NCBI GenBank assembly: GCA_964356335.1
Contig: CAYHHI010000013.1
Location: 1-64,000, forward strand
Source of the DNA: CAYHHI01 sp964356335
GTDB taxonomy: Bacteria; Arandabacterota; Arandabacteria; Arandabacterales; Arandabacteraceae
Direction of reading: 5' to 3'
DNA: 64,000 nt
Shown here: piece by piece, positions 24,699-34,334 of the stretch
Position numbering within the stretch: the stretch's first letter is position 1
Layout: every line of letters begins with the position of its first letter
Made by a program: the position numbers and the translations under genes
The notes under the pieces: generated by a model
What the model was told of the DNA's origin: nothing
The model's database searches: none
The model's input: only the letters and a program-made list of their open reading frames with translations

Positions 24699-25964
24699 TC
24701 AAAAACAGAGGTCTTCTTTTGAAGGGAAGTCCGTCGTGGATGGACCTACGGTGATAAGTGAGAAAGTGGAAGGCTCGAGCAAGAGGTGAGCCTCCTCCAT
24801 AATATCATCTTCACGCACTCGGCTGATCCGTTTCAGAGACTCCTCAATAGGATGATAACCGTCGAGATAGAATTCGTGCCTCACGAGCCTGTTCATCCTT
24901 GCGGCACTGCTTTCGAGGCCAAGAAGAATGCCACCCTTCAGCTGCCGTTTGACACTGCGGAGCTCACCCGGAGCAAGCCCGTTCCTCTTGAGCCGTCTGA
25001 GCTCCTTCACAACTCGATCGACGGCTTTTCTGGCTCTCTTGGGGTCGACGGCAAGAAAAACAAGGAAAATGCCTGTGCTTCTGTAGAACTCGCATGAACT
25101 GTAAACGGTATAGGCAAGGCCTTCCCGTTCTCTCACCTGCTGGAAGAGCCTCGATGTCATTCCACCGCCGATAATCATGGAAAGCAGCATGTTGGCGTAT
25201 CTTCGGCGGTTCGCATACGGCGGTGCCTCTGTACCCAGACAGATATAACACTGAGAGACCTTCCGCGTTTCGTTGCGAATCTTGGCTATTCCGCTCGCGA
25301 AGGTCTGGGGTGCAGCCGGAGGGCACTTGGTCGCAACCTTGAGCATCCTGCCGACGCTGTCCACCATCTTCCGGTGATCAAGCCGTCCGCTTGCCGCAAC
25401 GATTGTGTCGGGCGATACATAATAGGATTTGAAAAACGGAAGAATGCTTTTCCGTGAGAGTCCTCCGACCGTATCTATGGTCCCCAGCACCGACTTGCCG
25501 ACGGGGTTTGAATTCCATACAGACCCCGCCAGGAGCTCATGGGCGACATCCTCAGGCGTATCCTCAAGATTCCTGATTTCCTCGAATATCACTCTCTTCT
25601 CAAGCTCGATATCCTTCTCCCTCATGGCTGGCCGGCACAACATGTCACTTATCACGTCAACTGCTCTTCCCATGTGCTCGGACAGGCATCTCGCTACAAA
25701 AGCCGTGGCTTCCCTGCCCACAAAAGCATCGATGCTTCCGCCGACTGACTCAAGGGCATTGGCGATGTCAAATGCGGACCGCTTCAGAGTTCCCTTGAAT
25801 AGAATGTGCTCGATGAAGTGGGAAACACCCGCGAGCTCCGGAGGCTCAAGGCTGGCGCCAACACCAAGCCAGAAACCGAGGGAAACCGAACCCGTGTCCT
25901 TGCTGGATTCGGTGACGATCCTTATGCCATTGGGCAGGACATCTTTGCGGTAGGAAAACCTCAT
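24699..25964 (-). CDS. M16-family (pitrilysin-like) zinc peptidase
   Basis: This is a processing-peptidase-like protein of 421 aa. The inverted zinc motif HFIEH (H49, E52, H53) is intact and the distal glutamate lies in the IFEEIRNLEDTPED segment about 75 residues on, so it should be active. The C-terminal half is the usual catalytically empty M16 repeat (SMIIGGGMTSRLFQQVRE). Homologues commonly lie just downstream of pnp, as here, and the ATG overlaps the pnp stop by 4 nt. The substrate is not known. A 137-nt gap and a new promoter separate it from the Cys-rich gene. Confidence 0.93.
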   Translation of the reverse strand: MRFSYRKDVLPNGIRIVTESSKDTGSVSLGFWLGVGASLEPPELAGVSHFIEHILFKGTLKRSAFDIANALESVGGSIDAFVGREATAFVARCLSEHMGRAVDVISDMLCRPAMREKDIELEKRVIFEEIRNLEDTPEDVAHELLAGSVWNSNPVGKSVLGTIDTVGGLSRKSILPFFKSYYVSPDTIVAASGRLDHRKMVDSVGRMLKVATKCPPAAPQTFASGIAKIRNETRKVSQCYICLGTEAPPYANRRRYANMLLSMIIGGGMTSRLFQQVREREGLAYTVYSSCEFYRSTGIFLVFLAVDPKRARKAVDRVVKELRRLKRNGLAPGELRSVKRQLKGGILLGLESSAARMNRLVRHEFYLDGYHPIEESLKRISRVREDDIMEEAHLLLEPSTFSLITVGPSTTDFPSKEDLCF

Positions 25965-28054
25965 TGAGGGCGTTCTCGAGCGCCCAGGAGCGCCTTTCTG
26001 CTCAACCTGATCTTGCCGTCTCTCTCCAAGCCTATCACTTTGACGAGAACCTCATCGCCTTCCTTGAGAACATCGGTCACCTTGTTGACCCGCCCGTGTT
26101 CGATCTCGGAGATGTGAAGCAGACCGTCCTTGCCGGGAAGAATCTCGACAAATGCACCGAACTCGACGATGCGCTTGACCGTGCCGCTGTAAGTCTTCCC
26201 GATCTCAGGATCCTCGATTATGGCTTTGATCATGTCGAGCGCCTTCGTGCAGGCAGCGGAGTCAGGGGATGCAATCTTCACTTCGCCGGTATCCTCAATG
26301 TCAATCACTGTGCCGGTCTCCTCAATGATCTTTCTGATGGTCTTGCCGCCGGGGCCGATTACCTCCCTGATCTTGTCTCTGTCAATCATGATGGCGATGA
26401 TCCTTGGCGCATATGCGGAAAGTTCGGGCCTGGGAGCCGCGATCGTGCGCTCCATCAGGCTGAGTATGTCGAGTCTATTCTGAGTCGACTGGGTGACGAT
26501 TTCCCTCACCAAGTCAAACCCGATTCCGGACATCTTCAGGTCCATCTGGACAGCGGTGAGACCCTGGCGGGTACCCGTGATCTTGAAATCCATGTCGCCG
26601 TGGTGATCCTCAAGCCCGAGAATGTCCGTGAGGATACGGTAGTCATTCCCTTCCTTGACAAGGCCCATCGCAACTCCGGCGACTGGTGCTTTTATGGGCA
26701 CGCCCGCATCCATGAGGGACAGCGTTCCACTGCATACAGTTGCCATCGAAGAAGAGCCATTGGACTCGAGTATGTCAGAGACTATTCTTATGGTGTACGG
26801 GAAAACCTCTGCCAGCGGGATCATGGGCTGAATCGCCCGTTCAGCCAACGCGCCATGCCCGATTTCACGTCTTGCTGGGGACCTCAAGGGTCTTATCTCA
26901 CCCACACTGAAGGGCGGGAAGTTGTAGTGCAGCATATAAGCTTTTGTGGTCTCGCCTTCAAGGTCCTCCACGCGTTGTTCATCCATCGAGGTGCCAAGGG
27001 TTGTGACGGCAAGCGCCTGGGTCTGGCCTCGCGTAAAAAGGGCTGACCCATGCGTCCTGGGAAGCACGCCGATTTCACAGGTGATCTGTCTAAGGTCATG
27101 CATTCCTCGCCCGTCTACGCGCCTGCCCTCCTCAAGGATCATCCTTCTTACAATGGTGCGCTCAATCTTTGCGAGCGCCTCGGAAATCTCAGTCTCATGC
27201 TCGGGGAATCTCTCCCTAAAAGATTCAAGCGCTTCACCCCGAAGTCTATCCAGTTCATCCTGCCTGTTGGTCTTCTCCGACGTGCGAAGGGCCTCAGCAA
27301 TCTGACTCTCGAACTGGCCCTTCACCGCATCGAAAATCTCAGCATTTGGCGCCTTGGGGGTAAACTCGATGGGAGCACAGCCACACTTGGCCATCAGGGC
27401 CTGCTGTACTTCGATGGTCTTGGGCAGGACATCCGTGGCGAACTTTATGCTTTCAAGAAACGCATCCTCACTCACCTCTTTCATCCCACCTTCAAGCATA
27501 ACCACCCGGTCGCCCACTCCCACCACAACGACGTCAATGTCCCCTTCCTCCCTATCGCTGAAAGTCGGGTTGACCATGTATTGACCGTTCTTCCTTCCGA
27601 TTCTCACAGCACCCAGGGGGGCACAGAAAGTTGCACCTGCCAGGCCGAGTGCAGCAGACGCACCGATCAGCGCGAGCACGTCGGAATCGTTCTGTTGATC
27701 GGATGAAAGCACACTGGCGATGATCTGGATCTCGTTTGTGAAGCCATCGGGAACAAGAGATCGAATAGGCCTGTCGATCAATCTGGCACTCAGGATCTCT
27801 TTCTCAGTAGGCCTCCCCTCCCGTTTGAAAAAACCACCGGGAATCTTACCGGCGGCATATGATTTTTCCCGGTACTCAACAAGAAGGGGGAGAAAACCTG
27901 CACCTTCCAGCGGCTCTTTCGCAACCACCGCCGTTACTAAGACAACCGTATCACCGTAGCGGACAAGTACGGCTCCGTCAGCCTGCTTCGCAACTCTGCC
28001 CGTTTCAATTGAGAGGGTCCTTCCACCTATTTCAATCTTTTCCTCATGGATCAT
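25961..28054 (-). CDS. pnp: Polyribonucleotide nucleotidyltransferase (PNPase)
   Basis: PNPase is a phosphorolytic 3'-5' exoribonuclease of mRNA decay. The order is RNase PH domain 1 (about 1-230), helical linker, RNase PH domain 2 (about 310-540; GTSMDEQRVEDLEGE), KH domain (about 550-615; IREVIGPGGKTIRKI) and S1 domain (about 620-690; GKDGLLHISEIEHGR). Length of 697 aa is standard. The ATG has AAGGA seven bases upstream. It follows rpsO by 37 nt, the usual bacterial arrangement. Confidence 0.98.
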   Translation of the reverse strand: MIHEEKIEIGGRTLSIETGRVAKQADGAVLVRYGDTVVLVTAVVAKEPLEGAGFLPLLVEYREKSYAAGKIPGGFFKREGRPTEKEILSARLIDRPIRSLVPDGFTNEIQIIASVLSSDQQNDSDVLALIGASAALGLAGATFCAPLGAVRIGRKNGQYMVNPTFSDREEGDIDVVVVGVGDRVVMLEGGMKEVSEDAFLESIKFATDVLPKTIEVQQALMAKCGCAPIEFTPKAPNAEIFDAVKGQFESQIAEALRTSEKTNRQDELDRLRGEALESFRERFPEHETEISEALAKIERTIVRRMILEEGRRVDGRGMHDLRQITCEIGVLPRTHGSALFTRGQTQALAVTTLGTSMDEQRVEDLEGETTKAYMLHYNFPPFSVGEIRPLRSPARREIGHGALAERAIQPMIPLAEVFPYTIRIVSDILESNGSSSMATVCSGTLSLMDAGVPIKAPVAGVAMGLVKEGNDYRILTDILGLEDHHGDMDFKITGTRQGLTAVQMDLKMSGIGFDLVREIVTQSTQNRLDILSLMERTIAAPRPELSAYAPRIIAIMIDRDKIREVIGPGGKTIRKIIEETGTVIDIEDTGEVKIASPDSAACTKALDMIKAIIEDPEIGKTYSGTVKRIVEFGAFVEILPGKDGLLHISEIEHGRVNKVTDVLKEGDEVLVKVIGLERDGKIRLSRKALLGARERPQ

Positions 28055-28091
28055 AACAGCTTCCTTAATACTCCTTTACCTCGCGGACCCG

Positions 28092-28361
28092 CTACTTGCG
28101 CAGACCCAACTCCTTCACTATCTGTCGGTACTTATCTGCCTTGCGGGACTTGAGATAATCAAGAAGCCTCCTGCGCTGGCCGACCAGCTTGAGAAGGCCT
28201 CGCCTAGAATGGTAATCCTTCTTATGAACCTGGAAATGCCCGGTAAGCTGGTTGATGCGCTCGGTCAGGAGCGCGATCTGAACCTCGGGCGAACCGGAGT
28301 CATTCTCATGAACCTGGTACTTCCTGATCACTTCCTGCTTCTTGTCCTTGTCTAAACTCAC
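28092..28361 (-). CDS. rpsO: Ribosomal protein S15
   Basis: S15 is a small-subunit protein that binds the 16S rRNA central domain early in assembly. The sequence from SLDKDKKQEVI to the C-terminal GLRK is typical. I use the GTG at 28361 (89 aa, the family length), preceded by GGGGGTG at 8-nt spacing; a longer frame from an ATG at 28385 adds 8 residues not seen in S15. The AT-rich 59-nt leader may hold a promoter or the autoregulatory site, but nothing decisive is visible. Confidence 0.97.
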   Translation of the reverse strand: MSLDKDKKQEVIRKYQVHENDSGSPEVQIALLTERINQLTGHFQVHKKDYHSRRGLLKLVGQRRRLLDYLKSRKADKYRQIVKELGLRK

Positions 28362-28420
28362 TTCTCTGTCACCCCCTCTGAACATAATTAATTAGACATT
28401 TTTCGCTAACAAATCAAGAG

Positions 28421-29350
28421 CTAATTCTCAAGGAGGCTACGGGCCCGTGTCACATCCGCCGCGATGGCCCGCTTCAAAGCCTTGTCATCCTTGAATTCCC
28501 GCTCGTCTCTTATTCTATCGACAAAGTGGACTTCAATCTCCTGCCCATAAAGCCCGGCCTCGAATCCGATCAAATGGACCTCAATGGTGGTCGCTTCACC
28601 CCCGTAGGTCGGCTTGGTCCCGATGTAGAGCACGCCGGGGTAGAGAGCCTTTCCCACCATCACTCGCACGGCATAAATCCCGAGGCGGGGCAACATTTTT
28701 GTCGCATCTCCTATCTCAAGATTGGCAGTAGGATATGTGAGGAGCCTTCCCCTGCCTTCTCCCCGTACAACCCACCCGGCCAGGCTGTATGATCTGCCGA
28801 GCATCTTCGATGCGGACTTGACATCCCCCCTTGCAAGCGATGTTCTCACCCGCGTTGAGCTCACAGGGTGAGCACCGAACTTGACGGGCGGCACGATGTC
28901 AACGCCGAAGCCCATATTTTCACCCAGAGCCTCCAGGTACTGCGCGTCGCCCTCGCGGCCTTTTCCGAAACGAAAATCATAGCCGATCACAAGCCTCGCC
29001 ATGTTGAATTTCGCCATGAGGACGTTCCTCACAAACCATTCGGCCCGCCGGCGGGCGAAGTTAGAAGTAAATCTCAATACGACGGTCTCGTCAAGACCCA
29101 TCTCTTCAATCAGTGCCAGCTTTTCCGCCAGGGTTGTGAGCATCATGGGAGCTTCGTCGGGTGTGAACACCGAGATGGGGTGAGGCTCAAACGTTATGAC
29201 CACGCCTCGCACGCGAAGCCCCCGCGCGAGCAACGCCACCTCATCGAGGATCCGCCTGTGCCCCATGTGTATCCCGTCAAACGCGCCGATCGTCACAACG
29301 GACTTCGCGGACCTTCCGGCCAATCCCGCCAAGCTTCTTGTTATTCGCAG
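28421..29350 (-). CDS. ribF: Bifunctional riboflavin kinase/FAD synthetase
   Basis: RibF converts riboflavin to FMN and then FAD. The N-terminal nucleotidyltransferase domain has VTIGAFDGIHMGH; the C-terminal kinase domain has TYPTANLEI and the LYIGTKPTYGG block. The first normal start is TTG at 29332, without a Shine-Dalgarno. I prefer a CTG at 29350: it has a strong GAGGGGG six bases upstream and adds LRITRSL, which matches the usual RibF N-terminus (M-x-[IV]-x-R-S-L before the FDG motif). If the CTG is not used, the start is 29332. It follows truB closely in the nusA-infB operon. Confidence 0.93.
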   Translation of the reverse strand: MRITRSLAGLAGRSAKSVVTIGAFDGIHMGHRRILDEVALLARGLRVRGVVITFEPHPISVFTPDEAPMMLTTLAEKLALIEEMGLDETVVLRFTSNFARRRAEWFVRNVLMAKFNMARLVIGYDFRFGKGREGDAQYLEALGENMGFGVDIVPPVKFGAHPVSSTRVRTSLARGDVKSASKMLGRSYSLAGWVVRGEGRGRLLTYPTANLEIGDATKMLPRLGIYAVRVMVGKALYPGVLYIGTKPTYGGEATTIEVHLIGFEAGLYGQEIEVHFVDRIRDEREFKDDKALKRAIAADVTRARSLLEN

Positions 29351-29361
29351 ATTCGGCCCCC

Positions 29362-30252
29362 TCAGATTATCCGCTCGGTCTTGAGACCGGCCGCCGGCTC
29401 TTCCGACCGCGCCGCAATGCCGATTATGGTGCCCGCCTCGTCGGTCAGCGCCACGTACTTGCCTTTGAAATCGAAATCCGTCCTCCCGAGATCGGCCGAC
29501 GATGGCTGCCGACCTGATCTTATGCCTTGGACGCTGCTTCCCTTGAGGCCTATCTTCGGCAGATGCCCAAGGGCTTTCTCTATCGAGAGCATGATCTCCT
29601 CAGGTCTTTTCCGGCTCTCGACGAGATCACTCAAGGGCGTGGCACTATCTATATTGAAGCTGCCGATCCTCACTCGCCTGAGGCTCGATACGGTCGCGCC
29701 GCAGCCCAGATGCCTTCCCATGTCCCGCGCAAGCGACCTCACGTAAGTCCCAGATGAACATACCACGCGGATGGCGACACAAGGCATAGATATGTTGAGC
29801 ACCTCGAACTCTCTTATCTCGACAACCCTGGTCTTGAGCGGAGTCGCAAGGCCCCGCCTGGCCAGCTTATAGAGGGGCGTACCTTGATGTTTGATCGCCG
29901 AAAGGGATGGGGCTATTTGCTGATATCTGCCCCTGAATCTTGACGCCGAATCAAGTATGCGTTCCGAGTCCACTCCCGATGTGCTCCCGACACTCAGGAC
30001 TTTGCCCCACCTGTCAAGCGTGTCCGTTTCAATCCCCAACTCGATCGAGAATAGGTACTCCTTCTCCAGGCTCATAAGGAACCTTGAGATCTTGGTGGCC
30101 TTGCCCACTAGACCGATCAAGACCCCGGTGGCATTGGGATCGAGGGTCCCTGCATGGCCGACTCTGGCCCCGGGAAGCAGGCGGCGAAGCTCGACCACCA
30201 CATCGTGGGAAGTCATCCCGCCTGGTTTGTCGAGTATAAGGATACCGTCCAT
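29362..30252 (-). CDS. truB: tRNA pseudouridine(55) synthase TruB
   Basis: TruB makes pseudouridine 55 in the T-loop of tRNAs. The catalytic motif GHAGTLDPNATG contains the nucleophile D38; KEYLFSIELGIETDTLD follows as expected, and YVRSLARDMG is the third conserved block. A C-terminal PUA-like part ends the 296-aa protein. It is followed 4 nt after the nrnA stop, inside the infB-rbfA-truB-ribF cluster. Confidence 0.97.
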   Translation of the reverse strand: MDGILILDKPGGMTSHDVVVELRRLLPGARVGHAGTLDPNATGVLIGLVGKATKISRFLMSLEKEYLFSIELGIETDTLDRWGKVLSVGSTSGVDSERILDSASRFRGRYQQIAPSLSAIKHQGTPLYKLARRGLATPLKTRVVEIREFEVLNISMPCVAIRVVCSSGTYVRSLARDMGRHLGCGATVSSLRRVRIGSFNIDSATPLSDLVESRKRPEEIMLSIEKALGHLPKIGLKGSSVQGIRSGRQPSSADLGRTDFDFKGKYVALTDEAGTIIGIAARSEEPAAGLKTERII

Positions 30253-30256
30253 AGAT

Positions 30257-31240
30257 TCAGCTATTGGCGGACAGGTCGCGATGCTTGAGGTGGGAATAGA
30301 TGCTCTGGCGCACCTTGGCCTTGACGCTCTCGAGATCTCCCTCTATTCGGAAGCCTGCGGCGGCCGCGTGTCCTCCGCCCCCAAAGACCTTCGCCACCGC
30401 GTCAACGTCATAACCCTCAGCCGCCCTCAGGCTTACTCTGAAGCAACCCTCGCTGGTTTCCCTCAAAAACACTCCAACTGCGACACCATTGATTGACCGC
30501 GGGTAGTTTGCAAGGCCTTCGGTATCCACAGCCGACGCTCCGGCAGCACGGTACATGTCGCGCGTTACCTGCATCATCGCAATCTTGCCGTCATCCGTCA
30601 CCTCGATAGAGGAAAGCGTATTGCCGAGTATCTTCAATGACGCGAGAGACTTCTTCCAGTAGATCTCCGACGCCGCGTGATACGGCCTCACGCCCAGGTC
30701 AAGCAGGTGAGCCGCGATCTTCAAGGTGCCAGCGGTCGTACTCGGGAACCGGAAACAGCCCGTATCACTCAAGATTGCCACATAGAGCGCCTCGGCCTCG
30801 CTCTTCACCAACCCGGCCCCGAGCTCATCCAAGACCTTGTAAACGATCTCGCCGCAAGCCCCGGCCGACATATCGACGATGTTGATGTCTCCGAAATAGG
30901 TGTTTGACATATGGTGATCTATGTTCACAACCGTCCGACACTGCTTCACGACCTCGCCAACCCAGCCCGTCCGATCAAGCCCACCCGAATCCACGACGAC
31001 CGCCACGTCACAGGGGTCGGCACGCGAGGTAAGGACTTCGCTCGCTCCTTCAAGAAAAGTGTACGATGGCGGGACGCCATCTTCGGATAACACTTTAACT
31101 GTTTTGTTTAACCTCTTTAGAACAGAGAACATAGCAAGCGCACACCCGATCGCATCACCGTCAGGATCGATGTGTGAAGTCACTATGAAAGATTGCGAAT
31201 TCCTGATGAGATCAGATAGGGTCTTGTAGGCCTGGGTCAT
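30257..31240 (-). CDS. nrnA: Bifunctional oligoribonuclease/PAP phosphatase (DHH family)
   Basis: NrnA degrades short RNA oligomers and hydrolyses 3'-phosphoadenosine 5'-phosphate. The DHH domain shows SHIDPDGDAIG (H23, D25, D27-D29 region) and NIDHHMSNT; the DHHA1 domain ends with the glycine-rich GGGHAAAAGF. Length is 327 aa. The ATG overlaps the end of rbfA by 29 nt and has GGAAAG upstream. Position between rbfA and truB is a frequent arrangement. Confidence 0.95.
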   Translation of the reverse strand: MTQAYKTLSDLIRNSQSFIVTSHIDPDGDAIGCALAMFSVLKRLNKTVKVLSEDGVPPSYTFLEGASEVLTSRADPCDVAVVVDSGGLDRTGWVGEVVKQCRTVVNIDHHMSNTYFGDINIVDMSAGACGEIVYKVLDELGAGLVKSEAEALYVAILSDTGCFRFPSTTAGTLKIAAHLLDLGVRPYHAASEIYWKKSLASLKILGNTLSSIEVTDDGKIAMMQVTRDMYRAAGASAVDTEGLANYPRSINGVAVGVFLRETSEGCFRVSLRAAEGYDVDAVAKVFGGGGHAAAAGFRIEGDLESVKAKVRQSIYSHLKHRDLSANS

Positions 31241-31592
31241 CCCTGCTTTCCTTGAGGTGTTTCAATATCGAATCGATCCGCGCACCTTTTGTGCATGAGT
31301 CATCATGATGGAATCTTATCTCGGGGATATGTCTTATTTGAAGCCTCTTCGCAAGCTCAGATCTTATGAAGCTCGCGGCACCACCGAGGCATGCGATGCT
31401 CCTCTCAATATCCTCGGGGCTTCCCATAACACTGACATATATGCTTGCATAACTGAGATCTGCACTCACCTTCACGCCGGTCAGAGTGACGAAGCCGATC
31501 CTGGGATCTCGGAGCTTGCGCGATATGATCTCGCTGACTTCTTCCTGTATCTGGGCGCACAGTCTGTCCAGTCTTCTCGTCTGCAAGATCAC
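31212..31592 (-). CDS. rbfA: Ribosome-binding factor A
   Basis: RbfA is a KH-like 30S maturation factor acting on helix 1 of 16S rRNA. The 126-aa sequence has the family core: VSEIISRKLRDPRIGFVTLTGVKVSADLSYA-like segments, then LAKRLQIRHIPEIRF near the end. The GTG start overlaps ylxP by 4 nt. The C-terminal end overlaps nrnA by 29 nt. Confidence 0.95.
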   Translation of the reverse strand: MILQTRRLDRLCAQIQEEVSEIISRKLRDPRIGFVTLTGVKVSADLSYASIYVSVMGSPEDIERSIACLGGAASFIRSELAKRLQIRHIPEIRFHHDDSCTKGARIDSILKHLKESRDDPGLQDPI

Positions 31593-31876
31593 CTGACCTC
31601 GAAGTCTGTCTCCACATCGATCACACTTATGTCCCTGTCAGACTCGATCAGCCCGACAACATTCGATATCACTTGGTTGGCGAACTTGCTGTCCTTCGAG
31701 ACCGTCGCTATGCCAAGCGTAGAGCGCTGCCACAGATCACAATCGTCCACCTCGGCTATCGCGACATTGAATTTGTTCTTCACCTTGTCCTTGAGCCTTC
31801 GCAGGACAAGCCTTTTAGCTTTGAGTGATCCGCCATCGGGAATATGCAGCGTGATCCTGCAGGTTCCTACGACCAA
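31589..31876 (-). CDS. ylxP: YlxP-like DUF503 protein
   Basis: A 95-aa DUF503 protein. Members sit between infB and rbfA in many bacteria and are thought to be ribosome-assembly or translation related, without a firm function. Recognisable features are GSLKAKRLVLRRLKDKVKNK and the NVAIAEVDDCDLWQRSTLGIA-type core. The start is TTG with GGAG six bases upstream. It lies 9 nt after infB. Confidence 0.92.
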   Translation of the reverse strand: MVVGTCRITLHIPDGGSLKAKRLVLRRLKDKVKNKFNVAIAEVDDCDLWQRSTLGIATVSKDSKFANQVISNVVGLIESDRDISVIDVETDFEVR

Positions 31877-31885
31877 CTCGCGCTC

Positions 31886-34018
31886 CTACGTCCTCTTCAC
31901 CTCTTCGAGGACGTACGCCTGAAGGATGTCACCCTCTCTCATATCGGTGAAGCCTTCAAGCCCAATGCCGCACTCGTATCCCTGAGTGACCTGCCTGGCG
32001 TCGTCCTTAAAGCGCTTGAGTGAGGAGATCTTGCCTTCGAAGACCTTCTCGCCAACCCTCAACACTCTGACGAAGCAGTTCCTCGTCATCGTGCCTTCAG
32101 TCACATATGTGCCTGCTATCGTACCTACACGCTTTATCGCGAAGACCTTCCTGACTTCCGCGCTGCCCATTACCTTCTCTTCGATCACGGGACCGAGCAG
32201 TCCCTCCATGGCAGCCTGGATGTCTTTGGTGACTTCGTAAATGATGTCGTAGTTTCTCACATCGACCTGTTCACGTTTCGCTATCTCCCGGGCCTTCGGG
32301 AGTATGCCCACGTGGAAGCCGATGACGATTGCATCTGATGCCGCAGCCAGAAGAACGTCCGACTCGTTCACCGGGCCCACGCCCCTGTGAATCGTCTTGA
32401 TCGTCACCTTATCCGAGCCGAGCTTCTGGAGCGCATCGCTCAAGGCCTCGACCGATCCATCCACATCTCCCTTGGTGACCACTCTCAATTCCTTGATCTC
32501 GCCGGTCTGGATCCTGGCATAAAGCTCCTGGAGGCTTATGTGTACCGTCTTGCGTAGATCTTTCTCGCGCTGGAGAAGCTGTCTCTTTGTCGCAATCTCT
32601 CGTGCCTCTCTATCGTCCCGTGTAACCATGAAGGAATCACCGGCCTGGGGAACACCCTGACACCCAAGGACTTCCACTGGCGACGAAGGATGAGCAAGAT
32701 TCACGATCTTGCGGCGCTCGTTGAACATGGCCCGCACCTTCCCCGCCCATATGCCTCCGACGAAGGGGTCACCGAGGTTGAGCTCGCCCTTCTGGCTCAA
32801 CATGGTTATCACTATGCCCCGGCCCTGTTCCACTCTTGACTCGATCACCACGCCGCTTGCTCTGCCTTCCTGCGGTGCCTTGAGATCCAGCATCTCAGCC
32901 TGCAAAAGGATCATCTCGAGCAAACGCTGGACCCCGTCACCCCTCTTGGCGGAGACAGGCACCATCAAGACATTTCCACCCCATTCGTCGGGTGTGAGGC
33001 CATTGGATGCCAACTCATGCTTTATCCTGTCCACATTTGCATCGGGGAGATCAATCTTGTTGATGGCGACAATGATGGGGACCTCGGCAGCTTTTGCATG
33101 GTCAATCGCCTCAACGGTCTGAGGCATGACGCGTTCGTTTGCAGCGACCACAAGCACCACGATATCTGTGGCCTGGGCGCCTCGCGCCCTCATCGCCGTG
33201 AAGGCCTCGTGGCCCGGCGTATCGAGAAAGGTTATCTTCCCTCCGGTGGTCTCGACCTCGTAAGCTCCAATGTGCTGGGTTATGCCGCCTGACTCGCCGG
33301 CCACAACGTTGCTTCTCCTGACATAATCGAGGAGCGAGGTCTTGCCATGGTCAACATGGCCCATTATGGTCACAACGGGATGCCTCCGGGTCTCAGGTAC
33401 TTCCTCCTCTTCCCCGATTTCTGCCCCGTATTCCTTTATGAACTCGACCCCATAGTCAAACTCGTCCGCAATGGCCTCTATGGTATCGGCATCAAGCCTC
33501 TGGTTTATGGTTGCCATCACTCCCATTCTCATGCAGCAAGTGACAACCTCAGCGGACTTGACCCCCAGCACCGAAGCGAGCTCCCCCACGGAGATGAATT
33601 CTGTGACTCTGATCACCTTTGCTTCTTCTTCCGCAAGTTCCTCTTCTTGCGCAGATTTCCTCTTCCGCCGCTTCGCTCTCTTGCCTTCGATCTCCGCAAG
33701 GGTCTTCCTCACGCTTTCCTTAACCGATTTTTCATTTACGCGACGCCTGAGACCCACACGTTTGGGAGGTTCAACCACCTTCTCTTGAGGCTTCGGCTTG
33801 ACTTCGACTTCTTCGACAATCAGTTTCTTCCGTGCCTCTTCCCTCTTGACTTCCTCTTTCTTGAGTCTGAGCTTCTCGCGCAGGGCTACTATCGTCTCAT
33901 CCTCGATGGCGCTCATGTGGCTCTTTACCTTGAGGCCCATACCTCTCAGCATTTCAAGGAGAGCTTCACTTGAGAGGTTGAAATCTCGTGCAATTTGATA
34001 GATTCGCTTCCTAGCCAA
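31886..34018 (-). CDS. infB: Translation initiation factor IF-2
   Basis: IF-2 is the GTPase that places initiator tRNA on the ribosome. An N-terminal IF2_N module (KRIYQIARDFNLSSEALLEML) and a short, charged Lys/Glu linker precede a second IF2_N-like segment and the G domain: GHVDHGKTS (G1), DTPGHEAF (G3), NKIDLPDA (G4). Domains II-IV follow. At 710 aa it is a short-linker form. I choose TTG at 34018, giving MARKRIYQIA with GGAGGT seven bases upstream; a GTG three codons earlier has its SD too close. It overlaps ylxR by 8 nt. Confidence 0.97.
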   Translation of the reverse strand: MARKRIYQIARDFNLSSEALLEMLRGMGLKVKSHMSAIEDETIVALREKLRLKKEEVKREEARKKLIVEEVEVKPKPQEKVVEPPKRVGLRRRVNEKSVKESVRKTLAEIEGKRAKRRKRKSAQEEELAEEEAKVIRVTEFISVGELASVLGVKSAEVVTCCMRMGVMATINQRLDADTIEAIADEFDYGVEFIKEYGAEIGEEEEVPETRRHPVVTIMGHVDHGKTSLLDYVRRSNVVAGESGGITQHIGAYEVETTGGKITFLDTPGHEAFTAMRARGAQATDIVVLVVAANERVMPQTVEAIDHAKAAEVPIIVAINKIDLPDANVDRIKHELASNGLTPDEWGGNVLMVPVSAKRGDGVQRLLEMILLQAEMLDLKAPQEGRASGVVIESRVEQGRGIVITMLSQKGELNLGDPFVGGIWAGKVRAMFNERRKIVNLAHPSSPVEVLGCQGVPQAGDSFMVTRDDREAREIATKRQLLQREKDLRKTVHISLQELYARIQTGEIKELRVVTKGDVDGSVEALSDALQKLGSDKVTIKTIHRGVGPVNESDVLLAAASDAIVIGFHVGILPKAREIAKREQVDVRNYDIIYEVTKDIQAAMEGLLGPVIEEKVMGSAEVRKVFAIKRVGTIAGTYVTEGTMTRNCFVRVLRVGEKVFEGKISSLKRFKDDARQVTQGYECGIGLEGFTDMREGDILQAYVLEEVKRT

Positions 34019-34334
34019 TGGCACCACCTCCGCTCACTCGATCGGATACGTGCCTCTCGCCCGTTCCACCACCACCGCCCTCTGTTTCCATTATCACTTG
34101 CCTGAGCGCGGCAAACGCCGAATCACACGGTCGCATTGCCACAAGCCCTTTAAGGTTCCTCCGTTTAAGTGCCTTCTCGAGACAAGCCGCACTCCTACAG
34201 AGATAGAGGCCGCGTCCGCTCGCATTGCCGAGCCCGATGCCCTTGTCGCTTATGACGAAGCGCACAAGGCGACCCTTGGGAAACCTCTCAAAACAACCCA
34301 CGCATGTTCTTATGGCAATGTGCTCGCCCCTCAA
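34011..34334 (-). CDS. ylxR: YlxR-like (DUF448) nucleic-acid-binding protein
   Basis: A 107-aa DUF448/YlxR protein, encoded between nusA and infB as in most bacteria. The family signature RTCVGCFERFPKGRLVRF is at the N-terminus, and GRGLYLCRSAACLEKALKRR follows. Homologues bind RNA or act on RNase P or nucleoid functions; the role here is not determined. A Gly-rich tail (residues about 85-107) is poorly conserved. The TTG start overlaps the nusA stop by 4 nt and has GGAG seven bases upstream. Confidence 0.93.
   Translation of the reverse strand: MRGEHIAIRTCVGCFERFPKGRLVRFVISDKGIGLGNASGRGLYLCRSAACLEKALKRRNLKGLVAMRPCDSAFAALRQVIMETEGGGGGTGERHVSDRVSGGGAIG

Noticed and set aside
25964..27046. 360-codon plus-strand frame opposite pnp, and similar long frames opposite pyrG, ptsI, infB and sprA
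   Set aside because: They mirror well-conserved genes on the minus strand, and their translations look random with many Arg/His/Pro.
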